A stretch of DNA of 14,568 nt, taken from assembly GCA_945787585.1 (NCBI GenBank), contig CALZIG010000066.1, positions 1 to 14,568 of the forward strand. The letters run 5' to 3'. Made by a program: the position numbers and the translations under genes. Source of the stretch: an uncultured Gammaproteobacteria bacterium. GTDB taxonomy: Bacteria > Pseudomonadota > Gammaproteobacteria > SZUA-140. Under the pieces are notes generated by a model that did no database searches, was not told where the DNA came from, and worked only from the letters and a program-made list of their open reading frames with translations. Of the stretch, positions 9,930 through 14,568 are shown piece after piece. Numbering within the stretch: the first letter of the stretch is position 1; every line of letters starts with the position of its first letter.

Positions 9930-10601
9930 CTACTGGTTGACCCCTTCCACTGACGCCTCATCCACAAACCAGTGTATATCCCCCACCTGATTCACCGGTA
10001 ATGCTTCGCCAGCACGGATGCGCGCCATAATCGCTGCCTTCGAAGCACCTGCCGCAAGCACAACACGAAGGCGCGCGCGGCGTAACGTCGACAGCCCCAT
10101 ACTGATACGATCGGCAGGCGGCTTGGGAGAATCATGTACCGCCACCACCGATGCCGTCTCCTGCAATGCCGCATTGCCGGGAAACAGGCTGGCAGTGTGG
10201 CCATCTTCGCCCATGCCAAGAAAGGCGATATCAAAGGCATCAACCGACTCAATCGTTTGACAGTAAGCAAGCGCCGCCTGCTCTGCACCCTGTTCCGCTG
10301 GCATAGGATGAAAATGAATCGAGGCGAGTCGCGATAGTAGGTGTTGTCGAATCATCACATCATTGCGTTCACGATGCCCCTCTGGGTAACAGCGTTCATC
10401 ACCGGGATAACAGTGTAGCCGATCCCACGGTAGCGGTTTTTTAGCCAGTGCAGCAAAACAACCCGCGGGGGTATTGCCCCCCGGCACAATCATATGACAG
10501 ACGCCACGCGCTTCAATACTCGCGGCAATCTGCTGTGCAATAAAGTCGGCCGCCGCCTCAGCGGCGCTCTCAAGCGATGAAGAGATTGCCCAATGATGCA
10601 T
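9930..10601 (-). CDS. pgl: 6-phosphogluconolactonase
   Basis: Hydrolyses 6-phosphogluconolactone made by Zwf to 6-phosphogluconate. With the ATG at 10601 it is 223 residues, usual for the DevB/Pgl family. Motifs: VPGGNTPAG at about 39-47 (phosphate-binding loop), PGDERCYPEGHRERND at about 66-81, and LGMGEDGHTASLFPG at 128-142. The chosen start lies 1 nt after the zwf stop. A longer reading from 10652 would add 17 residues overlapping zwf that do not look like family sequence. No Shine-Dalgarno is visible before 10601, so ribosomes finishing zwf probably reinitiate here. Last gene of gnd-zwf-pgl. Confidence 0.93.
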   Translation of the reverse strand: MHHWAISSSLESAAEAAADFIAQQIAASIEARGVCHMIVPGGNTPAGCFAALAKKPLPWDRLHCYPGDERCYPEGHRERNDVMIRQHLLSRLASIHFHPMPAEQGAEQAALAYCQTIESVDAFDIAFLGMGEDGHTASLFPGNAALQETASVVAVHDSPKPPADRISMGLSTLRRARLRVVLAAGASKAAIMARIRAGEALPVNQVGDIHWFVDEASVEGVNQ

Positions 10602-10602
10602 A

Positions 10603-12102
10603 TCAGTAGCTTGGCTTATGCCAGCCGAGTTCGCAGCCTTCGAGCAACGCATCCATCCCTTCGATATCCCAGCTTCCCGCCTGATAACGACTGATCGAAA
10701 GCTTGTTTTCCCACGCCTTTAAAATGGGGTCGATAATTTTCCACGACTCCTCCACTTCATCCGCCCGTGAAAACAGCGTCGCATCCCCGGTCAGTACATC
10801 GTGCAGCAGTACCTCATAGGCATCTGAGATATCGCCTTCATCTTCAGCATACGGTGCGCGCATCACACTTCGTTTAAGCTCTGTGGTCAGCCCTGGGAGT
10901 TTTGCATTCATACGCAATGCGATGCCCTCATCTGGATGCACACGAAACACCAGTGCATTCGCCAATGGTGGGTTTCCCTGAGAGTCAAACAGATTAAACG
11001 GGGGTTTACGAAAACGGATCGCGATCTCAGAAACGCGTCCGGGCAGCCGCTTCCCTGTCCACAGCACAAACGGCACCCCCTGCCAGCGCCAGTTATCGAT
11101 ATAAAAACGCGCCGCGGCAAAGGTCTCGGTGGCTGACTCCGGCGACACCCCTTCTTCCCCGACGTAAGACTTGACCGGCTCACCAGCGATATGACCCGCA
11201 CCATACTGCGCAGCAACGGTCTGCTTTTTCACATCCTCGGGGTCGATGGGGCGCACTGCACGCAACACTTTAATCTTTTCATCCCGCACTGCATCTGCAG
11301 TAAATTCGACAGGAGGTTCCATGGCGACCAGCGTCATCACCTGCATCAAGTGACTTTGTATCATGTCACGCAGCGCCCCGGACTTTTCATAATAATTGGC
11401 GCGATACTCGATGCCAATCGACTCGGCGGCCGAGATTTGAATATGGTCGATAAAGTTTCGATTCCACAACGGCTCGAGAATGCTATTGGAGAAACGATAA
11501 ACCAGAAGATTCTGCACACTCTCCTTACCGAGGTAGTGATCAATACGATAGATCTGCGCCTCATCCAGCGAGGCCTGCAGTTCATGGTTAAGTTTTTTTG
11601 AGCTCTCCAGATCCATGCCGAATGGCTTTTCAATCACCACCCGACGAAAGCCGGTTTTTTGATCAGAGAGACCCGCTTTTTTCAATCCAGTGGCCACCAT
11701 TGCGTACCAGTCGGGCGGCACCGCACAGTAAAACATCGCATTGCAGTGACCATCGATCGTCTCCAGTGCCGAAGCCAGATCAACATAGGTGGCGTCTTCC
11801 TTCAGGTCACCCGGCACCATTTTGCACATCGCACTGAAGGTCTCCCACTGTACGGTATCCATTTTAAGTTCAGGCGCATAGGTACAGATGCCCTGATAAA
11901 GCGACTCCAACCAGGCCTCCTGTGTACGACCTTTCAGCACACCAATGATGCAACTCTCAGGATTTAACAAGCCACAACGCAGCATCTTTATCAAAGATGG
12001 AATCAACTTACGTTTAGTTAAATCGCCCCCCGCACCGAAGATTACAATATTGGCGGATTCCGTCGGTTCCCCCAGACAACGTCTACTCACACTCTCGGTC
12101 AT
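10603..12102 (-). CDS. zwf: Glucose-6-phosphate 1-dehydrogenase
   Basis: Oxidises glucose-6-phosphate to 6-phosphogluconolactone, the entry step of the oxidative pentose phosphate pathway. It is 499 residues (family about 490). Motifs: nucleotide-binding NIVIFGAGGDLTKRKL at 18-33, EKPFG at 158-162, and the active-site block RIDHYLGKESVQNL around 186-199 with the catalytic histidine pair region DHYLGKE. The ATG at 12102 has AGGAG 6 nt upstream. A TTG at 12108 is also in frame but touches that Shine-Dalgarno, so it was not chosen. It lies 16 nt downstream of the gnd stop and 1 nt upstream of pgl. NADP+ is the usual coenzyme for this family; dual use cannot be excluded. Confidence 0.97.
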   Translation of the reverse strand: MTESVSRRCLGEPTESANIVIFGAGGDLTKRKLIPSLIKMLRCGLLNPESCIIGVLKGRTQEAWLESLYQGICTYAPELKMDTVQWETFSAMCKMVPGDLKEDATYVDLASALETIDGHCNAMFYCAVPPDWYAMVATGLKKAGLSDQKTGFRRVVIEKPFGMDLESSKKLNHELQASLDEAQIYRIDHYLGKESVQNLLVYRFSNSILEPLWNRNFIDHIQISAAESIGIEYRANYYEKSGALRDMIQSHLMQVMTLVAMEPPVEFTADAVRDEKIKVLRAVRPIDPEDVKKQTVAAQYGAGHIAGEPVKSYVGEEGVSPESATETFAAARFYIDNWRWQGVPFVLWTGKRLPGRVSEIAIRFRKPPFNLFDSQGNPPLANALVFRVHPDEGIALRMNAKLPGLTTELKRSVMRAPYAEDEGDISDAYEVLLHDVLTGDATLFSRADEVEESWKIIDPILKAWENKLSISRYQAGSWDIEGMDALLEGCELGWHKPSY

Positions 12103-12118
12103 ACTCAACTCCTGTTAC

Positions 12119-13033
12119 TTATTCAGCAGGCTTGATGGGATGCCCACCAAAACCGGCACGCATCGAGTTCAACACCTTGCCGGCAAATGATGACGACTGC
12201 CGACTGCGAAAACGCATCTGTAATGCGAGTGTCAATACTGGGGTAGGCACACCCACCTCAATTGAATCCTGCACAGTCCAGCGGCCTTCACCAGAATCAT
12301 CCACATGATCACTCATTGAGGAGAGTGATTCATCCGCCTCAAAGGCATCGACAATCAGATCCAACAACCATGAGCGCACCACACTGCCATGTTGCCAGAT
12401 TTCAGAGATCTGCTGCAGATCCAGCGCCATCTCTTGTTTCGCGTCAAGGAGTTCAAAGCCTTCCGCAAAGGCCTGCATCATGCCATATTCGATGCCATTG
12501 TGAACCATCTTCACGTAATGGCCAGCACCACTTGGGCCAACATGCCCCCACCCTTGATTTTTTGCCGGCGCCAGTGTTTCGAGTGCCGGGCGAATCATTG
12601 CGACGGCTTCATCTGTACCCCCAACCATGATGCTGTAACCATTTTCCAAACCCCATATTCCACCGGAGGTGCCTGAATCAACAAAGTGCACCCCGGATGC
12701 CAGGAGATTGGTAGCGCGTTGCTTACTGAGATTAAAATTGGAGTTTCCACCATCCACAAGCAGATCACCCTTACTCACGCCTGCAGCTAATAGCGCCTCA
12801 ATGCTTTCATCGACAAACTGGTGTGGCACCATGAGCCATATCGCCCGAGGGGCAGGCATTGATGCAACGAGTTGTTCCAGACTCGTTACCGCCTGCACGC
12901 TATTCAGCTCATTCGCTAGCGCAGTGGCGGTCGCCTCAGCCACATCGTAAATGCACAACTCATGTCCATCTGCGGCCAGGCGCCTGGCCATATTCGCCCC
13001 CATTTTCCCCAACCCAACCAGCGCTAGTTTCAT
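12119..13033 (-). CDS. gnd: 6-phosphogluconate dehydrogenase, short (probably NAD-dependent) type
   Basis: Oxidatively decarboxylates 6-phosphogluconate to ribulose-5-phosphate. It is 304 residues, against about 470 for the E. coli-type enzyme, matching the short bacterial family. Motifs: Rossmann loop GLGKMGANMARRL at 7-19, VDGGNSN at 93-99, FVDSGTSGGIWGLENG at 117-132, and GHYVKMVHNGIEYGMMQ at 171-187 with probable catalytic K175 and E182. After strand 2 the sequence is IYDVAE, with D30 where NADP-specific long forms carry NRT. An acidic residue here normally selects NAD+, as known for short-type enzymes. The ATG at 13033 has GGGAG 8 nt upstream; an in-frame TTG at 13048 precedes that Shine-Dalgarno and was rejected. 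First gene of gnd-zwf-pgl. Confidence 0.95.
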   Translation of the reverse strand: MKLALVGLGKMGANMARRLAADGHELCIYDVAEATATALANELNSVQAVTSLEQLVASMPAPRAIWLMVPHQFVDESIEALLAAGVSKGDLLVDGGNSNFNLSKQRATNLLASGVHFVDSGTSGGIWGLENGYSIMVGGTDEAVAMIRPALETLAPAKNQGWGHVGPSGAGHYVKMVHNGIEYGMMQAFAEGFELLDAKQEMALDLQQISEIWQHGSVVRSWLLDLIVDAFEADESLSSMSDHVDDSGEGRWTVQDSIEVGVPTPVLTLALQMRFRSRQSSSFAGKVLNSMRAGFGGHPIKPAE

Positions 13034-13139
13034 CGCATACTCTCCCAATACCCATTCCGCATGGCTTACCGCTATAAAATCCTATTTTAAGATCACGCTG
13101 ATGGTGATGAAGACTGTATTCCGATTCGCGAAAAAAACC
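13034..13139 (-). promoter_or_regulatory. petC-gnd gap with possible gnd promoter
   Basis: A 106-bp gap between the petC stop and the gnd start. On the minus strand TTCATC (13106-13111) and TAAAAT (13084-13089), 16 bp apart, could serve as -35 and -10. The -10 overlaps a perfect 15-bp dyad, TAAAAT-AGG-ATTTTA, at 13075-13089. A run of seven T lies just after petC but without a GC-rich stem before it, so a terminator is not shown and read-through from petBC is possible. Confidence 0.35.
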
Positions 13140-13820
13140 TCATTCATCATCAAGCCTTCGCCAGATACGACGCTTCATAAAATAGAGCAGCACAGTTAGC
13201 AGCACCAGATAGGCAATCACATAATAGCCGATCGTTTTTCGCTCTGCCGCATGAGGATCAGCAGCCCAGGAGAGAAATGCCACGATATCAGCCGCCTGCT
13301 GGTAAATGGCCTGGCGCTCGCCTTCGTCCGTGACATAGGAGATACCCAATGGATCGGGCATTCGAGTGCCGGGGAAATAGCGGTTTGTGGCAGTGCCCTC
13401 CGCTGTCTCTTCGAAACCGAGCAGGAAAGAGTAGATATAGCGTTCGCCACCTCGCCGCGCCTTGGTGATCAGTGTCAGATCCGGCGGCACCATCCCCAGC
13501 ATCTCCTGTCGCGCACCACCGTCCATCATACTCAACACGGCATCCTCCAGTGCGCTCTCACCGCGCAGCAAGGTTAACTGCGCTTCTGTAAAACCGATGT
13601 CGGTCAGATGGCGGTATTTAACGTACTTTAGATCGTGGCACAGTAGGCACTTGCCTTGCACCAGTTCTGCCCCACGCTGCAATGCGGCAGTACTATTGTC
13701 AATAGTGAAATCAAGCAGTGGCGTTGACGGCGATGCGGCGATCACGGTGAATGACGCAACCGTGCAGACGGTAGCCACAACAATGCTGGTAATAACTTTG
13801 GCAATCATCTCTTTCGTCAC
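13140..13820 (-). CDS. petC: Cytochrome c1 (ubiquinol-cytochrome c reductase)
   Basis: Haem-c subunit of the cytochrome bc1 complex, passing electrons from the Rieske protein to soluble cytochrome c in the periplasm. About 226 residues from the GTG at 13820. N-terminal signal or anchor segment VITSIVVATVCTVASFTVIAA at about 9-29; haem motif CLLCH at 58-62, followed by DLKYVKYRHL; PPDLTLITKARRGG at about 112-125; axial methionine candidate M154 in YFPGTRMPDPLG; C-terminal membrane anchor at about 197-215 with a basic tail (KRRIWRR). The GTG overlaps the petB stop as GTGA, a common operon junction. An ATG at 13808 is an alternative start, and neither has a strong Shine-Dalgarno. Somewhat shorter than many proteobacterial c1 proteins but with all key residues. 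Confidence 0.93.
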   Translation of the reverse strand: MTKEMIAKVITSIVVATVCTVASFTVIAASPSTPLLDFTIDNSTAALQRGAELVQGKCLLCHDLKYVKYRHLTDIGFTEAQLTLLRGESALEDAVLSMMDGGARQEMLGMVPPDLTLITKARRGGERYIYSFLLGFEETAEGTATNRYFPGTRMPDPLGISYVTDEGERQAIYQQAADIVAFLSWAADPHAAERKTIGYYVIAYLVLLTVLLYFMKRRIWRRLDDE

Positions 13821-14568
13821 AGCAAATCGCACTTCTTGGCATCCAGCAGACACTGTAACTCTAAGGGCAGGCCGCGCTTGATCAGCCATCGATCTTCGAA
13901 ATGGGAGACAAAGGGCAATAATATAAAGATACTAAAATAGATAAAAGTCGCGACCTGTCCGACCACTGTGATGGTGTCCCCAGGGGGTTGTGCGCCAACG
14001 TAACCCAGAACGACAACATCGATAATAAAAATATAGAACATCAGGCGGAAAAATGGGCGGTAGCGCGCGCCACCGGGAAAGCGCGAGCGATCAAGGTAGG
14101 GCATCGCACCATAAACCAGGATAGAGAGCAGCATCGCAATCACACCGCCGATAAAATCAGGGATGGCGCGCAGGATTGCGTAAAATGGCAGGAAATACCA
14201 CTCCGGCACAATATGCGACGGCGTCACCATTGGGTCCGCCGGGATATGATTTTCCGCCTCAATAAAGAAATAGGGATAAAAGAAAAGTACCACGCAAAAC
14301 AGGATAAAGAATACCGCCATGCCAAGCAGATCCTTCACCGTGTAATAGGGGTGAAACGGGATGTTATGCTTGTCGGCCAGATTGAAGCCAGATGGATTGC
14401 TGCTTTTAACCGTATGCAGGGCGATCAGGTGAATAATGACAAAACCTGTGATTAGAAAGGGCACCAGATAGTGCAGTGCGAAAAAGCGCGTCAGCGTCGC
14501 ATCACCCACCGAGAAATCCCCGCGCAACCAGATCACCACCTGATCGCCGATAAACGGCGTCGCGCGAA
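13817..14568 (-). CDS. petB: Cytochrome b of the bc1 complex, C-terminal part (cut by right edge)
   Basis: Membrane subunit carrying haems bL and bH and the quinone sites. About 249 C-terminal residues are visible; the full protein is usually 400-430. The frame stays open to the edge, so the N-terminus and the first pair of haem histidines lie outside. Seen: TPFIGDQVVIWLRGDFSVGD, helix D LTRFFALHYLVPFLITGFVIIHL with two histidines 14 residues apart (haem ligands), the Qo-site PEWY motif in HIVPEWYFLPFYAILRAIP, and three further hydrophobic helices after it. The C-terminus is EL-QCLLDAKKCDLL. It ends in a GTGA overlap with petC. The Rieske gene petA would be expected upstream, beyond the window. 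Cytochrome b and c1 are separate here, not fused. Confidence 0.95.
   Translation of the reverse strand, partial: RATPFIGDQVVIWLRGDFSVGDATLTRFFALHYLVPFLITGFVIIHLIALHTVKSSNPSGFNLADKHNIPFHPYYTVKDLLGMAVFFILFCVVLFFYPYFFIEAENHIPADPMVTPSHIVPEWYFLPFYAILRAIPDFIGGVIAMLLSILVYGAMPYLDRSRFPGGARYRPFFRLMFYIFIIDVVVLGYVGAQPPGDTITVVGQVATFIYFSIFILLPFVSHFEDRWLIKRGLPLELQCLLDAKKCDLL

Noticed and set aside
9921..9932. Short stem TAGC-GAAT-GCTA as a bidirectional terminator
   Set aside because: A 4-bp stem without a following T-run is too weak, and it overlaps the pgl stop codon.
11191..11601. 136-codon plus-strand frame
   Set aside because: Antisense to the zwf active-site region; judged a shadow of real coding sequence.
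13129..13139. T-run after petC as an intrinsic terminator
   Set aside because: No GC-rich hairpin precedes the run on the minus strand.
13034..13139. HexR-type operator upstream of gnd-zwf
   Set aside because: No sequence resembling the TGTARTT-type palindrome was found; only an AT-rich dyad of a different pattern.
13988..14455. 155-codon open frame on the plus strand
   Set aside because: It lies fully antisense to cytochrome b, whose minus-strand frame carries PEWY and haem histidines. The plus-strand protein has no recognisable features.
1..14568. Mobile element, CRISPR array, defence or biosynthetic island
   Set aside because: No direct-repeat arrays, transposase, integrase or tRNA attachment site was seen. 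All genes are core metabolism with similar composition, so a novel system is not supported.

Overview
The window holds ten protein genes, all of housekeeping carbon metabolism and respiration, most likely from the chromosome of a gammaproteobacterium with moderate GC content. The case for that class is a split cytochrome b / cytochrome c1 operon of proteobacterial type, an E. coli-like GlgC and GlgB (catalytic residues at nearly the same positions), and GlgA with E. coli-like landmarks. I cannot name a genus from the sequence alone. There is no sign of phage, transposon, CRISPR array, tRNA or rRNA.

Layout from left to right. (1) Positions 1-5949, minus strand: a tight operon read right to left, glgC > GH57 glucanohydrolase/transferase > malQ > glgP. 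Junctions are an 11-nt overlap, a 9-nt gap and a 3-nt gap; glgP runs off the left edge. (2) Positions 5950-6230: an AT-rich divergent promoter region with several dyads. (3) Positions 6231-9901, plus strand: glgB and glgA, overlapping by ATGA. (4) Positions 9902-9929: a 28-bp convergent junction with no convincing terminator. (5) Positions 9930-13033, minus strand: gnd > zwf > pgl, an oxidative pentose phosphate operon. (6) Positions 13034-13139: an intergenic gap with possible promoter elements for gnd. (7) Positions 13140-14568, minus strand: petB (cytochrome b, cut by the right edge) and petC (cytochrome c1), the last two genes of a cytochrome bc1 operon.

How the genes fit together: GlgC makes ADP-glucose, GlgA polymerises it and GlgB adds branches. 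GlgP releases glucose-1-phosphate from outer chains, and MalQ recycles short maltodextrins. The GH57 protein sits where many enterobacterial clusters carry the debranching enzyme GlgX, so it may trim or rearrange chains. Glucose-6-phosphate from glycogen (after phosphoglucomutase, not in this window) can enter the Zwf-Pgl-Gnd route, yielding ribulose-5-phosphate and reducing power. Gnd is the short type with an aspartate at the coenzyme-selecting position, suggesting NAD+ use, so this step could feed the respiratory chain.

I found no undescribed molecular system. The points worth a second look are the GH57 enzyme inside the glycogen operon, the probable NAD-type 6-phosphogluconate dehydrogenase, and the dyads and CsrA-like sequence in the glgC/glgB control region.
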